From positions 2,991,501 through 3,055,500 of the forward strand of contig NZ_CP118166.1 in assembly GCF_028748065.1 (NCBI RefSeq): DNA of 64,000 nucleotides, in the 5' to 3' direction. Under the pieces are notes generated by a model. That model saw only the letters and a list, made by a program, of their open reading frames with translations. It ran no database searches and had not been told where the DNA came from. The stretch comes from Hyphococcus flavus. Lineage in GTDB: Bacteria; Pseudomonadota; Alphaproteobacteria; Caulobacterales; Parvularculaceae. The translations under genes were made by a program, and so were the position numbers. Below are positions 34,082 to 43,586 of this stretch, piece by piece (position 1 is the first letter of the stretch; each line of letters opens with the position of its first letter).

Positions 34082-35053
34082 CTAACGCCGATAAAGATAA
34101 TCCTCCGGCAGCCCCAGTCTTTTACAGGCTCGGACTGCCGGGCTTGATCGCAAGATCAGCCGGTCCGCGCGACGCGCCATGCGACGTACGACACGACCTT
34201 CAAAAGGGCGCAAACCATAACGATTGGTCAGTCCTAAAATTTCGCGAATTTCTTTCGGTACGATATCAACAGCCGCGCGGACAAGCGAGTGTTGCGCCAA
34301 TTGGGCAGGCTGCGGAAACGCTTCCGCTCGTTTCATGATATTGAGAAACTCAAAAATGATTTCAGACGCCTCCAATTTCGGCATCATCTTTTCGAAAAGA
34401 GCGCGCTCCTCCGCAAGCGAACGCGGCGAACCGTTAGCGCCGTATAACAACGCTGCCGGCCTCCCTTCTGCGTAATATCTGTCACGATCCTCATCGCTTA
34501 ACGGCGCCGCATAAGCCGAATAGCTTTCCATAAATCCGAATGCCGCCGTCGCTTGCACCCAGCGTAAGAGTTCTGGATCGCTTGCAGCATATGGCGACCC
34601 GTCGGGCGTCACACCTGCAACCCGATCATGCATGCGGTTGACATTGCCGATCATCTTTTCAGCGACGCTTTTTGCGCCATAAACAGTCACCATGGCGGCA
34701 AGCCCAGTACGTTTCAGGCGGCGCACCGGATCGGTTCTAAATGTCGTGTTGTCCCATACCCCTGTTCGGACGCGCGGTTCAGCGAACTCGAGGATTACGG
34801 CGGCGACTCCGCCGACAAAAAGCGTTACCGGGTTTTTAAATATCCGCCAGGATACGGAGTCGGGACCGACGAGCGCAGCCTCCCCTTGCGGCTCGGCGAA
34901 GTCGATTTTTGCGAGCATGGGGTCTCCGAGATAAGCTTTTGCAGCCTTATCAAGTCGGTTCTCCACCCCTCTTCGTAACGTCGACCTCAACGCATCAACA
35001 GGCATCGTCACTCCAACCCCAGCTTCGTTGAGTGTAGCGAAAGTTTCAGCCAA
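34082..35053 (-). CDS. Oxygenase MpaB family protein (DUF2236)
   Basis: A 323-residue protein of the family that includes fungal MpaB, rubber oxygenase Lcp-type relatives and mycobacterial DUF2236 proteins, thought to use heme b. Typical signatures: VAAVILEFAEPRVRTGVWDN, the RMHDRVAG heme-region motif, and LLRWVQATAAFGFMESY. No signal peptide. It converges with the serine hydrolase gene (7 bp apart). Substrate unknown. Confidence 0.82.
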   Translation of the reverse strand: MAETFATLNEAGVGVTMPVDALRSTLRRGVENRLDKAAKAYLGDPMLAKIDFAEPQGEAALVGPDSVSWRIFKNPVTLFVGGVAAVILEFAEPRVRTGVWDNTTFRTDPVRRLKRTGLAAMVTVYGAKSVAEKMIGNVNRMHDRVAGVTPDGSPYAASDPELLRWVQATAAFGFMESYSAYAAPLSDEDRDRYYAEGRPAALLYGANGSPRSLAEERALFEKMMPKLEASEIIFEFLNIMKRAEAFPQPAQLAQHSLVRAAVDIVPKEIREILGLTNRYGLRPFEGRVVRRMARRADRLILRSSPAVRACKRLGLPEDYLYRR

Positions 35054-35278
35054 AGTGAGGCCCTAATTTGTTCTTCTCACGACTAATCACAAACGCGCGC
35101 AAAGTGCGCTTTTGATTTGATGAATCTCATAAGTTGCGTCAGAACGATTGCCAGGGAGGCGCACAACAGAGAGATAAGCTTTCTCTCGGTAATGACCACA
35201 CTACAGAAAGAGGCCTCATGGTTTTTATCTTCGACAATACATGACGCATACTGAATGAATTAAGATCACTATAGACAA

Positions 35279-35301
35279 AAGGCCCGGCGAAACCGGGCCT
35301 T
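35279..35301 (-). terminator. Intrinsic terminator of the LysM gene
   Basis: Nine-base-pair stem AAGGCCCGG/CCGGGCCTT with a 5-nt loop. On the minus strand it is followed by TTTTGTC, giving a classical hairpin plus U-run 28 nt after the LysM-protein stop. Confidence 0.85.
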
Positions 35302-35329
35302 GTCAGAAATACGGAATGTTCCGTTTCCT

Positions 35330-36328
35330 TTAGAGCTTCTCTGCGTAAACTGCATGATCAAGCACGAGACCGCCACATTGCAGCGCGCGAGTGCTTTGCG
35401 CCCAAACGGTCGCCTCTTTGCCAAGCATGTCATGGGCCGCGACTGGCGCCTGCATGCGCCAGGTCATGCCATCATCAGCACGAAGCGTTACACACTGATC
35501 GTCAACAGCGCTTACAAAGCCACGCAGCACGGTGAGATCATCGCCACGGACTTGTGTAACAGGAGCCGCAGCACCGCGTGAGAGAATGACGCGGCGCGGT
35601 GCAGTCGCTTTCAACGATGTGCAATGCAAAGGTGTTTCCTCGCCATTCGGCACCGGTTTAACTTCCCTCACCTGACGGATTTTTCCGTCTTGCTGACGGC
35701 GAAGAACCGAACATTCCATTAGCGGTGTCGGATATGCGCTGATCGTTGTTGTCTTCAAGGCGCCGCCCATGACCGGCGCGGCAACTGGTGCGATAGTGGT
35801 CGGCGTTGCAGGCGCGCCAGCCGCACGGATGCGCGCCGCCGCCAGTTTTTGATAGCTCAACCGCGATTCCCTGCGCGTATGCACTGGCGACACGCCGACG
35901 GTGTCAAAATAAGTTGTCGCCTCTCTGTTTGCACTCGCATTAATGCGGCGAACCTGTTCACGATCATCATAATAGGAGCGATATGAGTTAACCGGTCTGG
36001 AGGCAATGTAAGGATGCTGAACCGACGGACTAGTTTCGACGGGATCGACAACGGGCGCAGGCGCCGCCGGATCGCTCGGGTTATCAATCTCGTCAGGCAC
36101 CGCCAAGTGCTGTCCCGGTCGAACATAACCGGGGTCAACGCCGCGATTTGCTTCAGCCAGCGCCGCGTAAGACACGTTACAAGCACGCGCCACCTTGGCG
36201 AGCGTTGTCGGCGTATCGACTGCATAAGAATGACCGCATCGTCCCGCCATGGCCGGCGAGGCAGCGGCGAAACCAGCTATAAAGACCGCGCCGGTCAACA
36301 TCCGGCGCATTGCCAAGGTAGAACCCAT
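35330..36328 (-). CDS. Exported LysM-domain protein
   Basis: A 332-residue periplasmic or cell-wall-associated protein. Signal peptide (about 1-28, ASPAMA), one LysM domain right after it (HSYAVDTPTTLAKVARACNVSYAALAEANRGV, about 32-75) for peptidoglycan binding, a Pro/Ala-rich linker and an uncharacterised C-terminal region with four Cys (LMECSVLRRQ, LHCTSLKA, DDQCVTLR, LQCGGLVL) that probably form disulfides. Start at 36328 has GGAGGGGAGCC directly before it; a longer frame to 36400 lacks support. Confidence 0.8.
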   Translation of the reverse strand: MGSTLAMRRMLTGAVFIAGFAAASPAMAGRCGHSYAVDTPTTLAKVARACNVSYAALAEANRGVDPGYVRPGQHLAVPDEIDNPSDPAAPAPVVDPVETSPSVQHPYIASRPVNSYRSYYDDREQVRRINASANREATTYFDTVGVSPVHTRRESRLSYQKLAAARIRAAGAPATPTTIAPVAAPVMGGALKTTTISAYPTPLMECSVLRRQQDGKIRQVREVKPVPNGEETPLHCTSLKATAPRRVILSRGAAAPVTQVRGDDLTVLRGFVSAVDDQCVTLRADDGMTWRMQAPVAAHDMLGKEATVWAQSTRALQCGGLVLDHAVYAEKL

Positions 36329-36854
36329 GGCTCCCCTCCATCCAGAAATTCCAGTTATGGTTAATAACACGGATTCTGGCGGAAGGTGCGAAAATCGCAT
36401 GAATTCTTTTTAGGGTTGCCTCTGCGCATCTTAATGACGAAAACCTCCACCAAAACAGCCAGTTAGCGCTTTATCTTATTGTTTATATTGCACCTTCTTA
36501 AATTTGAGCTTTAAGTCCGCCCGCACTGGAGCCCGCTGAAATCTTTGAAAAAACCGGATTTTGACCGGGACCGTCCCTATTTGGGCGGACATATCCCAGT
36601 TTTGCGTACTCAGTCATCGCGCGGTTTCGTATTCGCCAAAATTGCCAATCGGCGCTGAGAATATGCTCAACATCGCATAAGATTTTTACACGGAATAAAC
36701 CCTAAGGAGACAGACTCAATCCTACTCAATGGTGTCCTAAACTTTACGCTAATTTTTACATTTGTTCTTTTTCCTGGTTGTTAACCACGTCTTCTTACGA
36801 ATCCTTAAGGCTAGGGCTGCATTTTGCTACCGGTAAAAGTATCGGGAGTTTCCT
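36329..36854. other. 526-bp intergenic region upstream of tadG
   Basis: No gene. AT-rich stretch before tadG with a CtrA-like half site (GTTAACCAC at about 36780). An 8-bp exact inverted repeat GTCCGCCC (36515-36522) / GGGCGGAC (36583-36590) spans 60 nt and may be part of a structured leader or an operator. Promoters for the divergent LysM and tad genes must lie here but I cannot place them. Confidence 0.4.
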
Positions 36855-38969
36855 ATGCTGGTAGAAAAGGCCGGTGTAGCAGTCGGCGGCAAGCGCAATT
36901 CTAAATCCACACGCGCGCGTTATCTGACAGTCACAGCAAAACGATTTGCGAAGGATCGCAGCGGCAACATTGTTTTTCTGTTCGCATTTATGGCGACGGT
37001 GTTGTTCCTGTTTGCAGGCGGCGCGGTTGACTATTCACGCTGGAACGCAGTGCGGGCCGACATGGTTGAATCCATGGACGCCGCCAGCCTTGCGATGGCG
37101 CAGCTTGCCGCAACCAATCCCGACCTTACAGAATCTGAATTGAAAGACTACGGACGAAAGTTTTTCGAAGCGAACTTCAATTACGAAAGCAACCTTGAGC
37201 CGGGCTGGAATATTGTCTTCGCCTTGGGCGATGAAGCGATCATCGGTACCTGCATCACCGGCAAGATCGACACGTATCTGCTCGGTGTCGCCGGCATCAA
37301 AAATCTCAACATCGACAAGTGTGTGGAGATTACCAAACAAGGTTCAGGCCGCGTTGAACTGGCGCTTGTACTCGACGTTACCGGGTCAATGGACAATAAA
37401 ATTGACGGCGTCAAAAAGATTGAGAGCCTGAAGGACGCTGTCGATACCCTGCTTGACGTTCTCTACGGCTCTGCTGAATCGAGTGAGAATATAAAAATCG
37501 GCGTTGTGCCGTTTAACGCCAACGTAAACCCTGGCGGGTCGAGCGGCTGGTCTAACGCTTGGGCCGACACTGGCGCGGCTGCATATTATCATGGCCGCCG
37601 TTTTTTCCATGTAGATAAGGACGGCAATGTCGACATGGACACGAAGGTCAATCACTTTTCGCTTTACAATACGACACCGGGCGCTGATTGGCAGGGGTGT
37701 GTCGAAGCACGTCCCTATCCGCTGGACGAACTGGATATACCGCCAGGCGGGTCCATGTCATCAACCGACCTAAACGCCTACATGGCGGTGCCTGGCGATT
37801 ATAGCGACGAGGAAAACGATCAGGAAGAAGAGATGTATGACGCGTTTAATAACGCGCCAGCGTATTCCGTCAGCTCAAGCGAACTGACCAATTCCGCGAA
37901 CTTCAACTGGGTGCCCGTTTTCTTGCCTGACGCTGCCGATTGCAATAACAGCGAAGATTGTGAATCAGACAGCAGCTATTACAACGATAGCGGCACAACA
38001 AGCTACGGCACGCCATGGTATGGATATTACTTCGATGATCCTGATGGTGACGACTATCATGTTTCAGGTAGAAGCATTCAGGAAAGCTCTTACGGGCAAA
38101 ACCACTATTACTTCGTCAACGACAATAACTACACGCATGCAGGTAATGCCCAGTTCGATAAGTACGCCAAGATCGTTCATTATTTTCGACAGTTGTTAAA
38201 CGACGACGTAACAAATGATGATTTCAAGGAGTTTCTTACAGAGCTGAGTATCTCCACTGGCCTGAATGGATCGGGGTCAGCGAGCCATGGTCGCGGTAAA
38301 CAGGAATACCTCCTACGTATGGCCTATGTCGGCTGGTGGGACCCTGTTACGCTGACTTATAAAGGCAAGTACGACACGCCAAATTCCAGCTATATCTCGG
38401 CTGAGGTCGACTGCCCCACGCCTATTCTTCCGCTCACGAACGTTCGTGACGATATCGAAGATCATATCGACCTGTTATACCCGAACGGCAACACGGATAT
38501 CGCACATGGCGCCGCCTGGGGCTGGCGGGTTCTCTCCAAAGAGGCGCCGTTCACCGAAGGCATCGGTCCTGGCGATCAGGATTATGAGAAATGGCAAAAG
38601 GCCGTTGTGATCATGACGGACGGTGAGAACGTCGTCGGCAGTGACAACAATACACACTACGGCTCCACCCAAGGTCAGTACGGTTTCGCAATCGAAGAGC
38701 GCATGGGCGTCGGCAAAGACACCTATTGGGAAATGAGAGATGAGCTTGACGATAAACTGTTACGCGTCTGCCATCGCATGAAAGCCGAAGGTTATCTCGT
38801 TTACACGATCATGTTCGGCCTCGACAGCAATAGCGTGCGCGACATGTTCAAGGCGTGCGCGACAAAACCCACGGCGCCGTATTTCCATGACGCCGTGGAC
38901 GGTAACGATCTGGAAGACGCGTTTGGCGACATCGCCGCCGATCTCGTCGACCTGCACATCAGTAAGTAA
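36855..38969 (+). CDS. tadG: TadG-like pilus-assembly protein with vWA domain
   Basis: A 704-residue protein. N-terminal TadE/G-type segment (KDRSGNIVFLFAFMATVLFLFAG..AVDYSRW, about 33-62) with one membrane helix, a helical region, then a von Willebrand A domain with MIDAS motif DVTGSM (about 174-179). The vWA domain is interrupted by a long Asp/Ser/Tyr-rich stretch (about 310-440). TadG acts in the envelope in Flp pilus (tight-adherence) assembly. The gene begins a three-gene operon with two TadE-type genes (gaps 10 and 0 bp). Core tad ATPase and secretin genes are absent here. Confidence 0.85.
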   Translation: MLVEKAGVAVGGKRNSKSTRARYLTVTAKRFAKDRSGNIVFLFAFMATVLFLFAGGAVDYSRWNAVRADMVESMDAASLAMAQLAATNPDLTESELKDYGRKFFEANFNYESNLEPGWNIVFALGDEAIIGTCITGKIDTYLLGVAGIKNLNIDKCVEITKQGSGRVELALVLDVTGSMDNKIDGVKKIESLKDAVDTLLDVLYGSAESSENIKIGVVPFNANVNPGGSSGWSNAWADTGAAAYYHGRRFFHVDKDGNVDMDTKVNHFSLYNTTPGADWQGCVEARPYPLDELDIPPGGSMSSTDLNAYMAVPGDYSDEENDQEEEMYDAFNNAPAYSVSSSELTNSANFNWVPVFLPDAADCNNSEDCESDSSYYNDSGTTSYGTPWYGYYFDDPDGDDYHVSGRSIQESSYGQNHYYFVNDNNYTHAGNAQFDKYAKIVHYFRQLLNDDVTNDDFKEFLTELSISTGLNGSGSASHGRGKQEYLLRMAYVGWWDPVTLTYKGKYDTPNSSYISAEVDCPTPILPLTNVRDDIEDHIDLLYPNGNTDIAHGAAWGWRVLSKEAPFTEGIGPGDQDYEKWQKAVVIMTDGENVVGSDNNTHYGSTQGQYGFAIEERMGVGKDTYWEMRDELDDKLLRVCHRMKAEGYLVYTIMFGLDSNSVRDMFKACATKPTAPYFHDAVDGNDLEDAFGDIAADLVDLHISK

Positions 38970-38979
38970 TGGTTCGCCA

Positions 38980-39570
38980 ATGTTGCGTTTCAATATGATG
39001 CATAAACTGAAACGGCGAAGACAAGGGTTTCGCAGCGACGCTGACGGATCGACAGCGGTGGAATTCGCTATCGTTGCGCCGCTGTTCCTGACCATCATGT
39101 TCTCGATCTTCGAGGTCGGGTGGTTCTATTTCGCCAATTCCGTTGTGGACGCTTCTGTTGGCGATATGGCGCGCCTCGTGAAAACTGGCCAGGTGCAAGG
39201 CTGGGACGGCACGGACGAAGAAAAATATGACGATCTCTATGACCGGGTCTGCAAAATTGTGAAATCATTTGGCGGCTGTGAAAACCGCCTGACGCTGGAA
39301 GTCGACACGTTTGACACGTTTTCGGATCTCGCCGCCAACAACACCCCGCCTACCTGCGCAGATGCTCCGCCAGAGGATCTCGCCGCCCTTCCTTTTGATC
39401 CGGGTGAGGAACTGCAAATCATCAGGGTTCGCGTTTGCTACATCTACACAACGCTGAACCCGGCGATCGGCGTCAACCTCGCCGAACCGGGCACCAATCA
39501 GCGGCGCATCATTTCAACAATGATATTCCGTAACGAACCTTATGAACTCAACAATCGCGAAGAAGACTAG
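38980..39570 (+). CDS. tadE: TadE-like pseudopilin
   Basis: A 196-residue protein with the TadE signature: basic leader, then SDADGSTAVEFAIVAPLF, a prepilin-type Glu in TAVEFAIV, and one membrane helix (LFLTIMFSIFEVGWFYF). Four Cys (KIVKSFGGCE, PPTCAD, RVCYIY, RVCKIV) in the periplasmic part. Start set at the ATG 10 bp after the tadG stop; an alternative ATG at 38995 exists. Part of the tadG operon. Confidence 0.85.
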   Translation: MLRFNMMHKLKRRRQGFRSDADGSTAVEFAIVAPLFLTIMFSIFEVGWFYFANSVVDASVGDMARLVKTGQVQGWDGTDEEKYDDLYDRVCKIVKSFGGCENRLTLEVDTFDTFSDLAANNTPPTCADAPPEDLAALPFDPGEELQIIRVRVCYIYTTLNPAIGVNLAEPGTNQRRIISTMIFRNEPYELNNREED

Positions 39571-40158
39571 GTGAGCAAAGCTATGGGACATCGTAACAAA
39601 TCTTTGCTGAAAGAATGGCGGCGCTGCCAGAGCGGTCTGGCGGCGACGGAGTTCGCCATGTTGCTGCCGGTCCTGGTCATAATGTTCTTCGGTCTTGTTG
39701 AGGCGTCGGACGCCATGACGGTGAACCGAAAGGTTGCGATCTCCGCCAACACCCTCGCCGACCTCGCCGCCCAGTCAGAACAACTTTACATCTCTGACAT
39801 CGATGATCTGTTCGAGGGCGTCATGGCGATTGTCGAACCCCACGACCCGAACGGTATGCAGTTAAAACTGGTCAGCGTCGTGCTGGACGCGGATGACGAC
39901 CCGGTTGTTCATTGGAGCCGTGATCACGCCGGGGGCATTCCATACGCTGAAGGCGCAGCCTACACGAATTTGAGCGACGATGATGTGGTCAGCTCCAGCT
40001 CATCGATTATTGTCGTTGAAATGGTCTACAACTACTCGCCATCGTTGACGAGCCATGTCATCGAGGCGCCGCTTGTCTTCAACCGGCAGTCGATCCGCTG
40101 GCCGCGTGTTACAAATCGCGTCCAGCTTTGCGACGATCAGGACAATTGCACGACTTAA
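39571..40158 (+). CDS. TadE-like protein, second copy
   Basis: A 195-residue TadE/TadG-family protein: WRRCQSGLAATEFAMLLPVLVIMFFGLVE is the prepilin-like membrane segment with Glu5-equivalent in ATEFAML. The start is a GTG abutting the previous stop (TAGGTG) or the ATG at 39583, which has AGGTGA as ribosome site. C-terminal Cys pair (LCDDQDNC). Third gene of the tad set; it ends 1 bp from the convergent ettA. Confidence 0.8.
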   Translation: MSKAMGHRNKSLLKEWRRCQSGLAATEFAMLLPVLVIMFFGLVEASDAMTVNRKVAISANTLADLAAQSEQLYISDIDDLFEGVMAIVEPHDPNGMQLKLVSVVLDADDDPVVHWSRDHAGGIPYAEGAAYTNLSDDDVVSSSSSIIVVEMVYNYSPSLTSHVIEAPLVFNRQSIRWPRVTNRVQLCDDQDNCTT

Positions 40159-40159
40159 A

Positions 40160-41827
40160 TTAGCGAGTGAGCGGCTTGTATTTGATCCGGCGCGGCACAT
40201 CAGCGTCGGGTCCCAGCCTGCGTTTTTTGTCTTCCATGTAGTCTTCGAAGTTGCCCTCGAACCATTCCACGTGGCTGTCGCCTTCAAAGGCGAGAATATG
40301 CGTCGCGATACGGTCGAGGAACCAGCGGTCGTGCGAGATAATGACGGCGCAGCCGGCAAAGTCCTCAAGCGCGCGCTCAAGCTCCCGCAGCGTATCCACA
40401 TCGAGATCGTTGGTCGGTTCGTCGAGAAGCAAGAGGTTGGCGCCCTCAGTCAGCATTTTCGCCAGTTGAACGCGGTTGCGCTCCCCGCCGGAAAGGCTCC
40501 CGACCTTCTTTTGCTGATCACCGCCTTTGAAATTGAACCAACTCACATAGGCCCGCGATGGAATTTCGCGCTTGCCAAGCTGGATAACGTCCAGCCCACC
40601 GGAGATTTCTTCCCAAACGTTCTTATTGGCATCGAGTTCTTCTCTCGACTGGTCCACATAGCCAAGTTTGACGGTTTCGCCGACCCGCAACGCGCCGTCA
40701 TCGGGTTGTTCCTGCCCTGTCAGCATACGGAAGAGCGTGGTTTTACCGGCGCCGTTCGGACCAATGACGCCGACGATCCCCCCCGGAGGTAATTTAAAGG
40801 ACAAGTCCTCGTATAGCAGCTTGTCGCCGAACGCTTTCTTCAGGCCTTCCGCCTCGATGACAACACCGCCAAGGCGCGGTCCCGGCGGAATTTGAATTTG
40901 CGCGGTGTTGATATCTTCTTTCGACGCCTTGTTGAGCAACTCATCATAGGCGTTGATACGCGCCTTTGATTTTGCCTGCCTCGCCTTCGGACTGGACTTG
41001 ATCCATTCTGATTCGCGATCAAGCGACTTTTGCCGGTTGCCTTCCTCGCGTTTTTCCTGCTCGAGACGTTTTCGTTTTTGTTCGAGCCATGAAGAATAGT
41101 TGCCTTCGTAAGGAATGCCCCTGCCCCGATCGAGTTCGAGAATCCAGCCGGTAACGTTATCCAGGAAATATCGGTCGTGCGTCACAAGCACGACGGCGCC
41201 TGGATATTCCTGCAAGTGATGTTCAAGCCAGGCGACGGATTCCGCATCAAGATGGTTGGTCGGTTCGTCGAGCAACAGTAAGTCAGGCTTTGACAACAGC
41301 AAACGCGCAAGGGCGACACGTCGCTTCTCACCGCCAGAGAGTTTTTCCACGGCCCAATCGCCGGGCGGGCAACGCAGCGCCTCCATGGCCATTTCGATTT
41401 TTGAATCGAGGTCCCAGCCATCAGCCGCGTCGATTTCTTCCTGCAGCTTCGACATTTTCTCCATGAGCTCGTCTGAGTAATTTTCCCCAAGCTCCATGGA
41501 AACGGCGTTGAATTCATCAATCTTGGTTTTCAGATCGCCAGCCCCTTCGAGGACATTCTCGAAAACCGTTTTGCTGTTATCGAGTTCCGGCTCCTGCGGC
41601 AGGTAGCCAACCGTCGCGCCATCGGCTGTATAAGCCTCGCCCCCGAACTCCGTGTCCACGCCGGCCATAATCTTCAATAATGTCGACTTACCCGCGCCAT
41701 TAACGCCGACAACCCCGATCTTGGCGTCCGGGAAGAACTGTAAGTGTATGTCTTCCAATATTTTTTTGCCGCCTGTGAACTGTTTTGTCAGGCCGGACAT
41801 GAAGTAGATATATTGATATTTAGCCAT
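40160..41827 (-). CDS. ettA: Energy-dependent translational throttle protein EttA (ABC-F)
   Basis: A 555-residue soluble ABC-F ATPase that binds the ribosomal E site and gates entry into elongation according to ATP/ADP. Two ABC modules: [12 protein letters not shown] with [15 protein letters not shown] and DEPTNHLD, then [12 protein letters not shown] with [15 protein letters not shown] and DEPTNDLD. The linker between them (about 235-320) is charged. The ATG at 41827 ([15 protein letters not shown]) is the family start; an upstream frame to 41911 is not needed. Confidence 0.95.
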   Translation of the reverse strand: MAKYQYIYFMSGLTKQFTGGKKILEDIHLQFFPDAKIGVVGVNGAGKSTLLKIMAGVDTEFGGEAYTADGATVGYLPQEPELDNSKTVFENVLEGAGDLKTKIDEFNAVSMELGENYSDELMEKMSKLQEEIDAADGWDLDSKIEMAMEALRCPPGDWAVEKLSGGEKRRVALARLLLSKPDLLLLDEPTNHLDAESVAWLEHHLQEYPGAVVLVTHDRYFLDNVTGWILELDRGRGIPYEGNYSSWLEQKRKRLEQEKREEGNRQKSLDRESEWIKSSPKARQAKSKARINAYDELLNKASKEDINTAQIQIPPGPRLGGVVIEAEGLKKAFGDKLLYEDLSFKLPPGGIVGVIGPNGAGKTTLFRMLTGQEQPDDGALRVGETVKLGYVDQSREELDANKNVWEEISGGLDVIQLGKREIPSRAYVSWFNFKGGDQQKKVGSLSGGERNRVQLAKMLTEGANLLLLDEPTNDLDVDTLRELERALEDFAGCAVIISHDRWFLDRIATHILAFEGDSHVEWFEGNFEDYMEDKKRRLGPDADVPRRIKYKPLTR

Positions 41828-41989
41828 AAGCCTTTGAGGCTCCTTTAGGAGTTTTTGCGTTGCAACGAAGGAACAGCGCGGCGTCTTATCGTGCTTATTA
41901 CGGTATTTCAACGGATTGGAGCGTTTCCGATCTTGCGCACATCGCTTATATGGTATGGAAACGACGAGTAAGAGCGGGGATTGGGCGGC

Positions 41990-42532
41990 ATGTCATACGT
42001 CGATAAAACACTGGCGGGCGGGGAAGAAGTTATTCACCGCGCCAATTTCAACTGGACCTACAGTTTCTTTCCGGTGCTCTGGTTCTCGCTTGGCGCAGCC
42101 GCGCTGGCGCTTATGTTCTTCATTCAATACGCCTCGGGCGTGCCTTATGAAGAATTGAAAGTTGGCTGGTGGTCAGCCGCGGTCGGCGGCGCGTGCGGTT
42201 CAATCATTCTGCTTAATCACATGATCATTCTGATCACGACCGAAATTGTTGTGACAACCTACCGCTTTGTCTTCAAAAAAGGTCTCATCTCTCGCGATAC
42301 GCAGGAAGTCAGTCTCGGCAAGATTGAGGAAATCACTTTGCATCAATCCATCTGGGGACGCTTTTTGGGTTACGGTCAGCTTGTGCTGCGCGGTACAGGC
42401 GTTGGCGTCATCACCCTTCCCGATCTCGACGATCCGATCCGGCTGAGAAAGATTATCGAAAACGCCAAGTCGGCGCTGCGCGCTGATCAACGTAAACATA
42501 GGCGCGTCAACGAAGACGAAGACGATTACTAG
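41990..42532 (+). CDS. Bacterial PH-domain membrane protein (YdbS/bPH type)
   Basis: A 180-residue protein with two membrane helices (about 24-46 and 60-85) followed by a bacterial PH domain ([51 protein letters not shown]). The start is the ATG at 41990, behind GGGGATTGGGCGG. Function of the group is not established. The next gene starts 8 bp on, so they probably form an operon. Confidence 0.85.
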   Translation: MSYVDKTLAGGEEVIHRANFNWTYSFFPVLWFSLGAAALALMFFIQYASGVPYEELKVGWWSAAVGGACGSIILLNHMIILITTEIVVTTYRFVFKKGLISRDTQEVSLGKIEEITLHQSIWGRFLGYGQLVLRGTGVGVITLPDLDDPIRLRKIIENAKSALRADQRKHRRVNEDEDDY

Positions 42533-42540
42533 GACATGGT

Positions 42541-43557
42541 ATGAGATTTGGGCTGTTTGCTGTTGTTGCGTGTTCTTTTGTCTTAACCGCCTCATGCCTT
42601 GCTGACGTTCCTGAAACTGCAGAAGCCAATAGCACCTGGAGCGCGACCTATCGCGGCGCGGCTCAACAACTCGGCGGGTTATGGATTGGTGACGCGCGTA
42701 CGGAGTTTGCTGAACAATCAGGTTTAAGCGCTGAAGACGCGGGTTTGGCGCTGCGTTATTTGCTGAGTTACCCTGTCGATGTCCTTACGGTTGAACACGT
42801 TCTGATCCGTTATCCGCATTACAATCCCACCGCCATAAAAGCTGACTTTGATCGCCTAACGACGCTCGGTTTTCTTGCAAGAAACAATCAAAACTGGACC
42901 ATCACACCGGAGGGCGTCTCACTTATCAGTCACTGGTACGAAGCAGCAGAGAAATCCGCCAGCGTGCATGAGGAGAAAGCCTCGCATATTGATGACCACC
43001 TCCTGTATGTTCTGGACAAGATCGTTTCCAGCGCCTCCGCGCTAGAAGATCAGGGCATTAATCAAAGCATCAATTGGCGATTGAACCATCGCTTCAGGGC
43101 TGGCGATGAAAGTCCTCTTCTGGTCAAAATTGACGAACGTGTTTGGGACTATATCGCTTTCATCAACGATAATGCCCATTACCGTGTTGACCGGTATGAT
43201 CGCGCCAATCCGGATATCATCCCTGACCGCATTATGGATGACCCGCTCGCCAAAGAGCTTTTTGCAGCTATGCGTTCCGACCGTGAATATCCTCTTACAC
43301 GATGCACAGAGCACAGGATCTGGCGCAATGGCGAACAGACCTGTGCAGCTTCATTATCGAGGCTCGAAGCAGTGGGCTGGATTGAGGAAGACACAGAGGG
43401 CGTATTCAAGCAGACACAAAAAGGGGCGGAGCTTTTTAATGAAATTGAAGCGCTCACCGATGCCCGTTTGTACAGCACCTGGTCTGAAGTCAGTGTCGAA
43501 GAGTACGAACGCTACATGGAAATTCTCGAGTCTATCCCCAACCTGATCGAGAATTAG
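42541..43557 (+). CDS. Exported protein with two winged-helix-like segments
   Basis: A 338-residue protein with a signal peptide; LTASC may be a weak lipobox. The mature chain contains two segments resembling winged-helix halves: about 75-125 (LTVEHVLIRY..NPTAIKADFDRLTTLGFLARNNQNWTITPEG) and about 250-310 (LTRCTEHRIW..TCAASLSRLEAVGWIEEDTEGVFKQTQKG), each followed by an helical stretch. Such folds are normally cytoplasmic DNA binders, so export is odd. Function unknown. Located 8 bp after the PH-domain gene. Confidence 0.6.
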   Translation: MRFGLFAVVACSFVLTASCLADVPETAEANSTWSATYRGAAQQLGGLWIGDARTEFAEQSGLSAEDAGLALRYLLSYPVDVLTVEHVLIRYPHYNPTAIKADFDRLTTLGFLARNNQNWTITPEGVSLISHWYEAAEKSASVHEEKASHIDDHLLYVLDKIVSSASALEDQGINQSINWRLNHRFRAGDESPLLVKIDERVWDYIAFINDNAHYRVDRYDRANPDIIPDRIMDDPLAKELFAAMRSDREYPLTRCTEHRIWRNGEQTCAASLSRLEAVGWIEEDTEGVFKQTQKGAELFNEIEALTDARLYSTWSEVSVEEYERYMEILESIPNLIEN

Positions 43558-43586
43558 AGCAGGTAATTTCGCTACCAGACATTACA

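Noticed and set aside
37900-38160. Low-complexity region of tadG as a tandem repeat or phase-variable tract
   Set aside because: It is rich in Asp, Ser and Tyr codons but I see no regular repeat unit or homopolymer that could slip.
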